A stretch of DNA of 45,982 nt, taken from assembly GCA_024403715.1 (NCBI GenBank), contig JAKSRJ010000018.1:1-45982 (forward strand), given 5' to 3'. This document shows, one piece after another, positions 25,453-33,197 of this stretch. Within the stretch, counting starts at the first letter, position 1. Every line of letters begins with the position of its first letter. Position numbers and translations under genes: made by a program. The stretch is from Saccharofermentans sp. (lineage in GTDB: Bacteria; Bacillota; Clostridia; Saccharofermentanales; Saccharofermentanaceae). The notes beneath the pieces are model-generated. The model ran no database searches and had not been told where the DNA came from. It saw nothing but the letters and a program-made list of their open reading frames with translations.

Positions 25453-26514
25453 ATGGACTTAAAAAGATATGCTAATCAGAACATTTGGGTATCATTACTC
25501 AGAGTTTTTATGTGCTTTGTAGTAGTACAAATTCATTTCCAAACACTCGAATGCACACGACCTCAAAAGTTTATTCACTTTTTTGATGAGCTAGCAGTCC
25601 CTTGCTTTATGTTCATATCTTTTTATTTTATGGGCAAGGCTCTCCTTAATCTAGATATGGAAAAATTCAAAAGTAGACTTATCAGATTGTATGCACCTGT
25701 TCTATTTTGGAATGTCTTCTATTTTGTAGCTAAAAACATAATAAACTACGCTTGTTACAACGAATTATATAGAACACCTAGATGTCTTGCTATGGCACTT
25801 GCTTGGTCGAATTTTGATGGGCTCGCGAGTCAGCTTTGGTTTTTAATGGCTCAGATTTTTGATTTAATCGCTATTTTTATTATTTTGCAATTTGGCAAAA
25901 CAGATAAGCAGAAAATATTATTTTTATGCACAGCAATTGTCATAACTTTTATATATGAGTATTGGAAGCTTTTTCTCGAGTTCTTCCTTAATGGGCCTTA
26001 TGCGACAATCTTCACAATCGCAAGAGCAATGGAGTGCTTCCCTTTCGCTGCTTGTGGAGTCATTTTTTACTGGCTACAAAAAGATAAAAAAATAAAGCTT
26101 CTATACTTCGCACCTATTATTACTGTTGTTTTAGCAGTTGGGGCAAAGTTCTTTACTATAGATACCAGTGGATGGTCCTTTGGCTATAATGGACTTTATA
26201 ATTTCTTCTTAACACTTGCTATCTGTACATTTGCACTTTGTCTACCTACACTCAATAGCTCAAGATTTAAGCCAGTCAATATCGCTATCAACTGGCTTGG
26301 AAGTCTCACTATGGGAATATACTGTACTCATCTTTTTGTAGGATGGATTCTTGATATAATCTCATCTTTTAATATGAATTTATTCCCAAATCGATTTTAT
26401 CGTGACACACTTATTTTTGATGCTATCGTCTTTATAATCGGAGCACTATTTACTATTTTGATTAAGCTTTTAGCTCAGAAAACAAAGTGGAAGTGGATTA
26501 GCTATATCGTCTAA
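25453..26514 (+). CDS. Acyltransferase family 3 membrane protein
   Basis: Integral membrane O-acyltransferase-like protein of 353 residues with about ten hydrophobic helices. The first helix reads NIWVSLLRVFMCFVVVQIHF, the acyltransferase-3 (OafA/WecH-type) pattern with the R-x10-H spacing of its putative active site; the C-terminal helices end TMGIYCTHLFVGWIL. Family members acetylate or succinylate cell-surface sugars or peptidoglycan. The start at 25453 was chosen because AGGAGG lies 6 nt upstream, although the open frame runs further up. The stop lies 4 bp from that of the convergent TPR gene, with no terminator between. Confidence 0.85.
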   Translation: MDLKRYANQNIWVSLLRVFMCFVVVQIHFQTLECTRPQKFIHFFDELAVPCFMFISFYFMGKALLNLDMEKFKSRLIRLYAPVLFWNVFYFVAKNIINYACYNELYRTPRCLAMALAWSNFDGLASQLWFLMAQIFDLIAIFIILQFGKTDKQKILFLCTAIVITFIYEYWKLFLEFFLNGPYATIFTIARAMECFPFAACGVIFYWLQKDKKIKLLYFAPIITVVLAVGAKFFTIDTSGWSFGYNGLYNFFLTLAICTFALCLPTLNSSRFKPVNIAINWLGSLTMGIYCTHLFVGWILDIISSFNMNLFPNRFYRDTLIFDAIVFIIGALFTILIKLLAQKTKWKWISYIV

Positions 26515-26518
26515 TCAC

Positions 26519-27406
26519 TTACCAAGGTGTATAGGAACCGTAGTTCCATACATCCTGTCCGGAAGCATTGCTTCCATAACGGTCACGCAAACCATCATTC
26601 ATCAAGTTTTCCAAACCTTCCTCAGGATTGTAAGGTTCTGGCTCCTCTGTTGGATTTGGATTAGGTGGAGGTGTCAGCGGCAATCCTGGTACAGTTGGTG
26701 TCGGAGTTGCTGATGGCTCACCAGATGGCTCCGGCTCATCGGTTGGAGTTGGAGTCGCATTAGGATCAGGTGATGGAGACGGAGTTGGTGTCTCACTAGT
26801 CTCAGGAGATGGAGTTGGCTCTTCTGAAGGTTCTGGTGAAGGTGATGGAGATACTGATGGCGTATCAGATGGTTCTCCACTTGGCTCTGGTTCAGGTGTA
26901 TCTGATGGTTCAGGTGGATTCTCAAGTAAATCGATTAATTCATCAATCTGATTCTTGAGCTTCTGAGCATCTGAATCATGTCCACCATGATCTGAGTTTT
27001 CTCTAGCACAATCATTCTCACAAAGGATATCTCTAGCCTCATAAAGAACTGCCAATATATCATCAACGTTATCTTCATTAACGTTTTCCAAATCAAGAGG
27101 TACTACCAAAGACAAGGCATAGTTAATTCGAGTCATACAGTCATATGGCTTACCATTAACAGTACTTAAAGCTTCCTGATATTCTTCAATAGCTCTCTCG
27201 TAATCACCTAAGGAATAGTAGAGATTACCACGGTTATAGTGATTAACATGAGGCTCCCAAAAACCTAAGAAACCAAATCTATTCTGCTCATAAATACCGT
27301 TATTAAAATTAGAAATGAAATTCCTGTTGCTTATATCTGCAAATAAAAGCACTCCAAGCAGAAGTACAAGAACTATCCAAAGACCAGCTATAATTCTCTT
27401 TGCCAT
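26519..27406 (-). CDS. Membrane-anchored TPR protein with Pro/Ser/Thr/Glu-rich region (BatC-like position)
   Basis: A 295-residue protein with an N-terminal membrane anchor (about 5-25), then a TPR-like unit (HYNRGNLYYSLGDYERAIEEYQEAL, about 56-80, in the form typical of BatC-type proteins). Residues about 165-255 are a low-complexity tract made almost only of Pro, Ser, Thr and Glu, which looks like an extended extracellular spacer. The C-terminus is short and rich in Gly, Asn, Tyr and Trp. It is the last gene of the MoxR/VWA operon, 11 bp after a VWA gene, the place BatC holds in Bat operons. A protein-interaction role is inferred. Confidence 0.8.
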   Translation of the reverse strand: MAKRIIAGLWIVLVLLLGVLLFADISNRNFISNFNNGIYEQNRFGFLGFWEPHVNHYNRGNLYYSLGDYERAIEEYQEALSTVNGKPYDCMTRINYALSLVVPLDLENVNEDNVDDILAVLYEARDILCENDCARENSDHGGHDSDAQKLKNQIDELIDLLENPPEPSDTPEPEPSGEPSDTPSVSPSPSPEPSEEPTPSPETSETPTPSPSPDPNATPTPTDEPEPSGEPSATPTPTVPGLPLTPPPNPNPTEEPEPYNPEEGLENLMNDGLRDRYGSNASGQDVWNYGSYTPW

Positions 27407-27417
27407 ACCTCTACCCC

Positions 27418-28359
27418 TTATGCCCTACGCTTAATGCTGATGAATTCATAGCCAATCAAAACAGCAAGTGGTAATACAAACCAGTAATACATGTCTGTAT
27501 AGCTATCCTTCATCTCTTCTTCTGGCTCTGCGTTAATCTGCTCACGAATTAAGTTCAACTGGTTATTAATCTCACCGACAGAAACCATATGAATGTATGG
27601 AACTCGTAAATCAGAAGCGAGCTGCTCTAGGTTATCTTCATCAATATAGGAAAGCGCTGGGTTAGCACCATCTGTGATTACAGATACTGTTCCGTTAGTA
27701 TCATTAGTGTAGTGCATCTGACCACCATTATTAGTACCGTAGCCCATTACAATACCACCACTAATATCGTTAGCGTATTTTGAGAAAGACTCGAGACGGT
27801 TATTATCTGTATTCTCGCCATCAGTAAGGAAGAATAAGTAAATATCCCCATCACCAAGAGTTCTTGCCTCATTAATAACACCACTTAAGGCTTCCTGTGC
27901 AACACTAATATTAGTACCAGTAGCATGCACCTGAGGAATTGGATAAATAGAATCTACGATAGACTTTGCATAAGCAACATCAGCTGTAAAAGGTGTTAGT
28001 ACGCGAGCATCATTATTAAAACTGATAAGAGCGAACTGTGAACCATCTAATCTATCGATAATATGGTACATATCAGACTTAGCACCCTCTAGACGAGTAT
28101 GGTTACCATCGTAGTCCTCAGCAAGCATACTGATAGTACTATCAACACAGAAGATTACATACGCATCAAGCTTCTGCCTTTGGACGAGAGTATTCTTATC
28201 AAGATACATAGGTCTGATATTAATCGCGAAAAGCAAAACAACAATCAAAATCTGTCTTATATAAGGCATCACACCTCTACGCTTAAAGCATAGAAGCACC
28301 ACGCAGATGATTGCCATAATCCATATTGGAATGATTGGATTGATAATATATCTACCCAT
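27418..28359 (-). CDS. Membrane-anchored von Willebrand A protein (BatA/BatB-like)
   Basis: A 313-residue VWA protein. Two hydrophobic helices near the N-terminus (about 8-25 and 33-48) and one near the C-terminus (about 290-307) enclose a VWA domain. The metal-site motif appears as DSTIS (73-77), a D-x-T-x-S variant of D-x-S-x-S, and TDGENTD carries the later aspartate. The layout matches BatA/BatB proteins encoded with MoxR ATPases and DUF58 proteins. It lies 4 bp after the second VWA gene and 11 bp before the TPR gene. Function in cell-envelope stress or complex assembly is suggested by family context only. Confidence 0.88.
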   Translation of the reverse strand: MGRYIINPIIPIWIMAIICVVLLCFKRRGVMPYIRQILIVVLLFAINIRPMYLDKNTLVQRQKLDAYVIFCVDSTISMLAEDYDGNHTRLEGAKSDMYHIIDRLDGSQFALISFNNDARVLTPFTADVAYAKSIVDSIYPIPQVHATGTNISVAQEALSGVINEARTLGDGDIYLFFLTDGENTDNNRLESFSKYANDISGGIVMGYGTNNGGQMHYTNDTNGTVSVITDGANPALSYIDEDNLEQLASDLRVPYIHMVSVGEINNQLNLIREQINAEPEEEMKDSYTDMYYWFVLPLAVLIGYEFISIKRRA

Positions 28360-28363
28360 ACGC

Positions 28364-29404
28364 TTACACCTTACTTAGACATGCTAGCATCAACATCATA
28401 GATACTGATGCAAGAAGCAACATAAATGGAATCTCTGGCTGATCAACTTCTGTTATCTCGTGGTGAACCTCATCAAGAGTTGCCACTGTCTCATTAATAT
28501 TATTAACAATACGGTTTACTGTTCTTCTATCCTCACCGATATAGAACTCACCACCTGTAGACTCGACAACTTCCTGCATCTCGTTCTTATCTCTAATAGT
28601 CATTGTCTCAGTACCGATACCATAAACGAGAATTCCTCTTCTCTGACAAAGCTCGCCAGCCTCCTGCATAGTGAAATAGTCGTGTCCACGGCTATTGGAC
28701 TCGTTATCTGTACTGAAAATCATAATTCTTGTACGATCAGGATTAACATCAATATCATTAAATGCGAGCGCACCACCAGCAAGTCCATCACCGATAATAG
28801 AAGAACCTCTGTACTGGTTATTAAGCAAAGTACCATTACTAATATAGGCATCAAGCTCGTTATATCTATCAGTAATTGTAGCTGTACCGTTATAGATGGC
28901 GATACGAAGTTCCAAAGCTTCATGTATTCTCTCCAATACATCGATAATATACTGATAGTCTGTTGTCGGAGGACAAAGCATAACTGGGTTACTGTTAAAA
29001 ATAACAATACCAAATCTCTCGCCATGCAGCTCATTTACGATTTCTTGGAGCTTACCAGTCAACTCATAATTAAGCTGGTCTACTGTAGTAGAAATATCCA
29101 TGCAAAGAATAATATCTCTGTTAGTATCCTGAATCTCAGTTACATCAGTTCTAAATGGTCTTGCCATAAGGAATCCAGACAACAAAAGGCTTATGATAAT
29201 CATTATTGTCAGCAACACCTTCAAAAACTTAAAAAGAGCAACTCTAGCTCTATAGTAAGGAATCTCCTTAAGGTAAGAAGGCTCTACAGCCTTTGCTCCA
29301 CCCTTATACTTTCTTCTCTTACGGAAGGATACAAAGGAAACTACGATGAATGCTAAGGCAACCGCAGCACAAATATAAAGAGCCAGGCTATTTCTTAATT
29401 CCAT
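28364..29404 (-). CDS. Membrane-anchored von Willebrand A protein (BatA-like)
   Basis: A 346-residue VWA protein with N-terminal helices at about 8-27 and 60-80 and a C-terminal helix at about 327-343. The metal-site motif is DISTT (103-107; D-x-S-x-T) and FSTDNESNSRG holds the later acidic position. It is longer than the adjacent VWA protein and only distantly similar, so the two are probably paralogues with separate roles, as BatA and BatB are. Its ATG overlaps the end of the upstream single-pass protein gene by 10 bp. Confidence 0.87.
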   Translation of the reverse strand: MELRNSLALYICAAVALAFIVVSFVSFRKRRKYKGGAKAVEPSYLKEIPYYRARVALFKFLKVLLTIMIIISLLLSGFLMARPFRTDVTEIQDTNRDIILCMDISTTVDQLNYELTGKLQEIVNELHGERFGIVIFNSNPVMLCPPTTDYQYIIDVLERIHEALELRIAIYNGTATITDRYNELDAYISNGTLLNNQYRGSSIIGDGLAGGALAFNDIDVNPDRTRIMIFSTDNESNSRGHDYFTMQEAGELCQRRGILVYGIGTETMTIRDKNEMQEVVESTGGEFYIGEDRRTVNRIVNNINETVATLDEVHHEITEVDQPEIPFMLLLASVSMMLMLACLSKV

Positions 29405-29880
29405 TCTGTAATCATCCTCTTTGTCTTAGCGATAGAAACCTTAACATCACCTTGTGAAATCTTATCGAACTCAGGCTTATAGAACTCTTCAATAAGCATT
29501 GCGAGTCCCTTCATGTGAGTTGCTTTAATCTCAAACAAGGAATAATTCTGAACTTCAACACCTGTAGCTCTATAAGCAAACTTACGAATAAGTGTACTCA
29601 TACGCTCATATGTACCACGAATATCAGATGGGTTTTGGTAGTAGTCTCTCTCGATTTTTTCCAAACGAGCAATATAGTCTCTCTTCAATGAAGCCATATC
29701 AGGCTTAACCCACAAAATCTCCTTCATGGTAGCCTTACGATGAGCCTTCTGAAGAGAAATCATACGTCTAATTAATAGCACAACAATAAGAATTGTAAGC
29801 GCGAGCAAAAGACCACCAACCAATAGAATTGGCCACTGTGAGTAATTCATCATCTTTTGTAACTTAACAGATGGTTCCAC
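29395..29880 (-). CDS. Single-pass membrane protein of the MoxR/VWA operon (DUF4381-like)
   Basis: A 161-residue protein with one N-terminal membrane helix (about 18-37) and a charged helical cytoplasmic part. The segment with LIRKFAYRATGVEVQNYSLFEIK and a final region ending MITEWN resembles the small DUF4381-type proteins found between DUF58 and VWA genes in MoxR operons; this assignment is tentative. The start is GTG at 29880, with AAGGA about 11 nt upstream, 6 bp after the DUF58 stop. No catalytic motif is visible. Confidence 0.72.
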   Translation of the reverse strand: MEPSVKLQKMMNYSQWPILLVGGLLLALTILIVVLLIRRMISLQKAHRKATMKEILWVKPDMASLKRDYIARLEKIERDYYQNPSDIRGTYERMSTLIRKFAYRATGVEVQNYSLFEIKATHMKGLAMLIEEFYKPEFDKISQGDVKVSIAKTKRMITEWN

Positions 29881-29886
29881 TAGAAA

Positions 29887-30768
29887 TTACTTCCTTAACT
29901 TATGCTTCTCTAGAAGTTCGATTAAGCTTGAATCTACACGATTAACTGTATTAACAGTAGTCATGGCAATACCATATCTCTTAAGCTTAGTGTCGCACTC
30001 TTCAACTAACTTCTTCTTCTTCTCCTGCTGGAGTTTACGAAGCTTCTTGCTCTCCGTAATAAATGGAGGCAAATAGTTTTCCTTATTTACGCCGTATACC
30101 TTCTTACCAAAGATATCAGCGTCACTTACATTTACCATCAACACGTCATGTGTCAAAACAAGCTGACGCATCAACGAATCATTAACATTACGTATACCTT
30201 CCATGTCAGTTACGATAACGATAATCATACGACGACGGATGTTACGAATTATGTACTCTAGCGACTTATCAAGAGATGAACGGTTATCATATGTAACTGA
30301 TCTCTGGTAGCTTGCTAGAATGTTCTCGATATTCATAAGTCCCATCTTAAATGGGAAGAACTGAATACCCTTACTATCGCTAAATGTAGCTGCCACATAG
30401 TCACCATTACTGTTAACCATGTAAGCGAGCGTACCACCACTAATAAGTCCTACGTCACGCTTCTCTTCGCCTTCTGCTGTATCTGCGAGCATACGACAAT
30501 TACTGTCGAGAACGAGCATCAAATTATGCTTCTTCTCGGCAATATACTGCCTTACAAGAACCTTCTGGCTACGAGATGTTGCCTTCCAGTCAATATCCTT
30601 AACATCGTCTCCAGGAACATACTCACGAAGCTCATCGAAGTTCATACTACGACCCTTGTAAATGGAATTATAAGAACCGTCTAAAACTCTACTTGTAGCT
30701 TTGTTTGTCGCGATGGTCTTGTATCTCTTAAGGCCAGTTTGAATACGCGAAACGTAGTCTAGCTTCAT
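29887..30768 (-). CDS. DUF58 domain protein
   Basis: A 293-residue soluble protein of the DUF58 family, the regular companion of MoxR ATPases. The diagnostic motif FDELREYVPGDDVKDIDWKAT is at about 44-64; the later part is VWA-like (LMLVLDSNCRM, RMIIVIVTDMEG) with an incomplete metal site. Its function is unknown; it is thought to be a client or partner of MoxR in assembling membrane complexes. The ATG overlaps the moxR stop by 4 bp. Confidence 0.93.
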   Translation of the reverse strand: MKLDYVSRIQTGLKRYKTIATNKATSRVLDGSYNSIYKGRSMNFDELREYVPGDDVKDIDWKATSRSQKVLVRQYIAEKKHNLMLVLDSNCRMLADTAEGEEKRDVGLISGGTLAYMVNSNGDYVAATFSDSKGIQFFPFKMGLMNIENILASYQRSVTYDNRSSLDKSLEYIIRNIRRRMIIVIVTDMEGIRNVNDSLMRQLVLTHDVLMVNVSDADIFGKKVYGVNKENYLPPFITESKKLRKLQQEKKKKLVEECDTKLKRYGIAMTTVNTVNRVDSSLIELLEKHKLRK

Positions 30769-31763
30769 GGTGTTGGAACAGCTCCAAAGATAGCGTCGAT
30801 AATCTTCTCTTCCTTAACGCCGTCAGCAACAGCTGCGAAGTTAAGCATGATTCTATGACGAAGTACTTCATAACGAAGTGCCTTAACATCATCAGGTGTG
30901 CAGTATGCTCTGCCACTAATGAGAGCAACTGCCTTAGCTACTTCCATAAATGCGATAGCAGCACGAGTACTAGCGCCCATTGCAACATAAGAAGCTAAGT
31001 CAGGTGGGATAACCTTCTCTACATCACGTGAAGCCTGAACAACATCAACGATATACTTCTTAATTGTTGGTGCAACATAAATCTTCTTACAGAGGTTTTG
31101 TAGGAATACTACGTCATCAAGAGTAGCAACAGCAGAAGCGGCATTAAAAATCTCAGCCTCTACTCTGTTCAAAATCTCTACTTCCTGATCAACTGTTGGA
31201 TATGTGATTACTTCCTTAAGAAGGAATCTGTCGAGCTGAGCCTCAGAAAGTACATAAGTACCTTCCTGCTCGATTGGGTTCTGTGTAGCAACTACGATAA
31301 ATACATCAGGGAGCTTATATGTTCTACCACCGATACTTGTTGACTTCTCCTGCATCGCCTCGAGCATAGCGGACTGTGTCTTAGCAGAAGATCTATTAAC
31401 CTCATCGAGGAGTACGAAGTTAGCATAAACAGGGCCAAGCTTCGTCTCGAAAGTGTTAGTTGTCATATTAAAAGTCTGTGTACCGATAATGTCACTTGGG
31501 AGAAGGTCTGGAGTACACTGAATTCTTGAGAACTGACCATTAACGGCCTCAGTTACAACCTTAGCAGCTGTAGTCTTAGCAAGACCTGGAACGGACTCAA
31601 GAAGAATATGCCCGTTGGCAATCATGGATACGAGCAAGGATACACCAAGCTGTTCCTGACCAACCATCTTAGATACGTAATAATTTCTGATTCTTGAGAT
31701 AATCTCGCCAGCGCGATTCATCTCATCCATTGTAATGTCAACTTTGATCTGTTCAGGTTCCAT
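30765..31763 (-). CDS. moxR: MoxR-family AAA+ ATPase
   Basis: A 332-residue AAA+ chaperone-like ATPase. Walker A is the MoxR form VPGLAKT (58-64), Walker B is VLLDEVNR (117-124), sensor 1 is VVATQNPIEQEGTY, and SEAQLDRFLLK follows, as in the family. MoxR proteins assist assembly or metal loading of partner complexes, often VWA proteins, which are encoded just downstream. The ATG overlaps the Lgt-like gene by 11 bp and is preceded by a strong AAAGGGGG site. Confidence 0.95.
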   Translation of the reverse strand: MEPEQIKVDITMDEMNRAGEIISRIRNYYVSKMVGQEQLGVSLLVSMIANGHILLESVPGLAKTTAAKVVTEAVNGQFSRIQCTPDLLPSDIIGTQTFNMTTNTFETKLGPVYANFVLLDEVNRSSAKTQSAMLEAMQEKSTSIGGRTYKLPDVFIVVATQNPIEQEGTYVLSEAQLDRFLLKEVITYPTVDQEVEILNRVEAEIFNAASAVATLDDVVFLQNLCKKIYVAPTIKKYIVDVVQASRDVEKVIPPDLASYVAMGASTRAAIAFMEVAKAVALISGRAYCTPDDVKALRYEVLRHRIMLNFAAVADGVKEEKIIDAIFGAVPTP

Positions 31764-32478
31764 TATAGATATCCCCCTTTTTAGCTTTGTATATTATATA
31801 TATAAGAGCCGAAATAATCAAAAAGATTATACAAACTACTTGGTTCGTAGACAGTACTTTCCCTACATGCTCTTCACGTAAAAAATCCAGTGAAAACTTC
31901 CCGATAGAACATAGTGCTAGTACAACTGGTGTTATTAATTCTTTTTTCTTACGATACATAGTATAAGCTACAGAAAAAATGAGCATAAATGTAATGCTCT
32001 CCACTATTTGAATCGGAAAAACACTCCCCGTCTGAGTCACATAATTATGGTATCTAATAGCGAGTGGGCCATCGTAAGCGATACCTCTACAGCACCCAAT
32101 AGAAAAGCAGCCAATCTTAGATATTCCGTACATTAAAGGAAGCACGACAATAAAGGCACTAATTAAGCTATTCTTACCTTCTGGATAAATAACTCCCATG
32201 ATAACGCACGCTAGAAGAAGCCCGATCGCACCACCTAAGCTAGAGAAGCCTACCTCTAAGATGCCTTTCGAGAAGCCGCTGCGAATCAAGCCATACATAA
32301 CGGCGCCAAATAAACTCATCAACACGACAAGCATACTGTTAAGAACTATAATTTGAGTTGGGATTTTATCGCGACGAAGCATAGCACTTGCGATAGCTAA
32401 TGCTACTACAAAAGAACCCATAAAAAAGTAAGGATATGGAGATACCGTAAACTCCGGCATTAAGATAGTTGTCGTCAT
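31753..32478 (-). CDS. Divergent prolipoprotein diacylglyceryl transferase (Lgt) family protein
   Basis: Membrane protein of 241 residues with about seven helices. SSLGGAIG takes the place of the Lgt HGG-x-x-G motif, SKIGCFSIGCCRG the place of the Lgt GRIGNFINGE signature, and VFPIQIVES that of P-x-Q-x-x-E. The overall layout is Lgt, but the loop His and the Arg of the signature are replaced (Ser and Lys), as in the GC-F-x-x-GCC subgroup of Lgt-like proteins. It may not modify standard lipoproteins. The start at 32478 overlaps the previous stop (ATGA). It is embedded in the MoxR/VWA operon, an unusual place for lgt. Confidence 0.82.
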   Translation of the reverse strand: MTTTILMPEFTVSPYPYFFMGSFVVALAIASAMLRRDKIPTQIIVLNSMLVVLMSLFGAVMYGLIRSGFSKGILEVGFSSLGGAIGLLLACVIMGVIYPEGKNSLISAFIVVLPLMYGISKIGCFSIGCCRGIAYDGPLAIRYHNYVTQTGSVFPIQIVESITFMLIFSVAYTMYRKKKELITPVVLALCSIGKFSLDFLREEHVGKVLSTNQVVCIIFLIISALIYIIYKAKKGDIYNGT

Positions 32479-32864
32479 CCTAAAAGTGCAGTAAATATTG
32501 GCAAAACCATACCTGGGCAGCCAGACAAAGTCTCCGAACAAGCACTACATGCAACTATCAACAAAATAGCTGCCAAAATAGTAAAAATAATTGCAAGCAC
32601 TACAAGTGCGATATAAACCCACATAAGAACCTTGGCAAATACGCTTTGTGGGAACTTAACACGAGCAACTATCATCAGAATGATAGCCGTAAGCTGGAAC
32701 ATACCTGTGAAGCCAAACAAAGGCGCTGCGATGTTGGCAGAAGTATTTGCCGATATAAAAGCATTAATGATAGAAACTCCTGCATCTGCAATCATTGGCA
32801 CTACCATAAACACAATTGACATAATACAAATTAAATTACAACTACGCTTATCCTGCTCACTCAT
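32475..32864 (-). CDS. Small membrane protein, unknown function
   Basis: A 129-residue protein with about four hydrophobic helices (about 11-33, 45-66, 76-105 and 115-128), and Cys residues clustered near the C-terminus (CSACSETLSGC). No family recognised. It begins 11 bp after the zinc-ribbon gene and overlaps the Lgt-like gene by 4 bp, so it belongs to the MoxR/VWA operon. Confidence 0.7.
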   Translation of the reverse strand: MSEQDKRSCNLICIMSIVFMVVPMIADAGVSIINAFISANTSANIAAPLFGFTGMFQLTAIILMIVARVKFPQSVFAKVLMWVYIALVVLAIIFTILAAILLIVACSACSETLSGCPGMVLPIFTALLG

Positions 32865-32875
32865 AGTCTATAACC

Positions 32876-33136
32876 TCACCCCAAGATAATATTGCCGCCT
32901 GTAAGCCACATCAAAAGGAAAATAATCCAGAAACTCATTACTACGAGTACAATAACAATCCATACAACACGTAGGATTTTCCATGCACCCTTACCAACTA
33001 TCTTGGAATCATCCAAAGCGCGCTGCATATTAGTTCTCTTCTGTACGTTTTGGTTTACAGGACGATAGAGAAAATAACTGCACTTGGAGCATACCGTTCT
33101 ATTTCCGTTTTCTGTTTTACACCTAGGACATATCAT
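32876..33136 (-). CDS. Zinc-ribbon membrane protein, first gene of the MoxR/VWA operon
   Basis: An 86-residue protein. MICPRCKTEN and CSKCS give a four-cysteine zinc ribbon (Cys3, Cys6, Cys16, Cys19), and one hydrophobic helix lies near the C-terminus (about 58-80). Such zinc-ribbon/TM proteins are common in Firmicutes, and their role is unknown. The start at 33136 was chosen over an in-frame ATG 18 nt upstream because a consensus -10 box (33148-33143) lies inside that extension; transcription would begin at the 33136 ATG, giving a leaderless mRNA. Confidence 0.75.
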   Translation of the reverse strand: MICPRCKTENGNRTVCSKCSYFLYRPVNQNVQKRTNMQRALDDSKIVGKGAWKILRVVWIVIVLVVMSFWIIFLLMWLTGGNIILG

Positions 33137-33142
33137 AGTGCC

Positions 33143-33171
33143 ATTATACTCCATACTTTGTTTTGCGTAAA
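33143..33171 (-). promoter_or_regulatory. Promoter of the MoxR/VWA operon
   Basis: Minus-strand TTTACG (33171-33166), a 17-bp spacer and a perfect TATAAT (33148-33143). The ATG at 33136 is 6 nt after the -10 box, where transcription should start. The -35 box overlaps that of the divergent glycosyltransferase promoter. Confidence 0.65.
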
Positions 33172-33190
33172 AAGTAAATTAGGGTATAAT
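33163..33190 (+). promoter_or_regulatory. Promoter of the GT2 glycosyltransferase gene
   Basis: TTGCGT (33163-33168), a 16-bp spacer and a perfect TATAAT (33185-33190). The ATG at 33198 follows 7 nt later, so the transcript is probably leaderless. Its -35 box shares 33166-33168 with the divergent promoter. Confidence 0.65.
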
Positions 33191-33197
33191 CGAGGTT

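Noticed and set aside
26640..26915. Short repeated units resembling a repeat array
   Set aside because: Units are irregular, in frame and encode Pro/Ser/Thr/Glu; there are no unique spacers, so it is not CRISPR.
28460..29356. 298-codon plus-strand frame opposite a VWA gene
   Set aside because: Composition (Ile, Asn, Ser, Cys rich) is that of a shadow frame, it lacks a ribosome binding site and it lies fully within a clear VWA gene.
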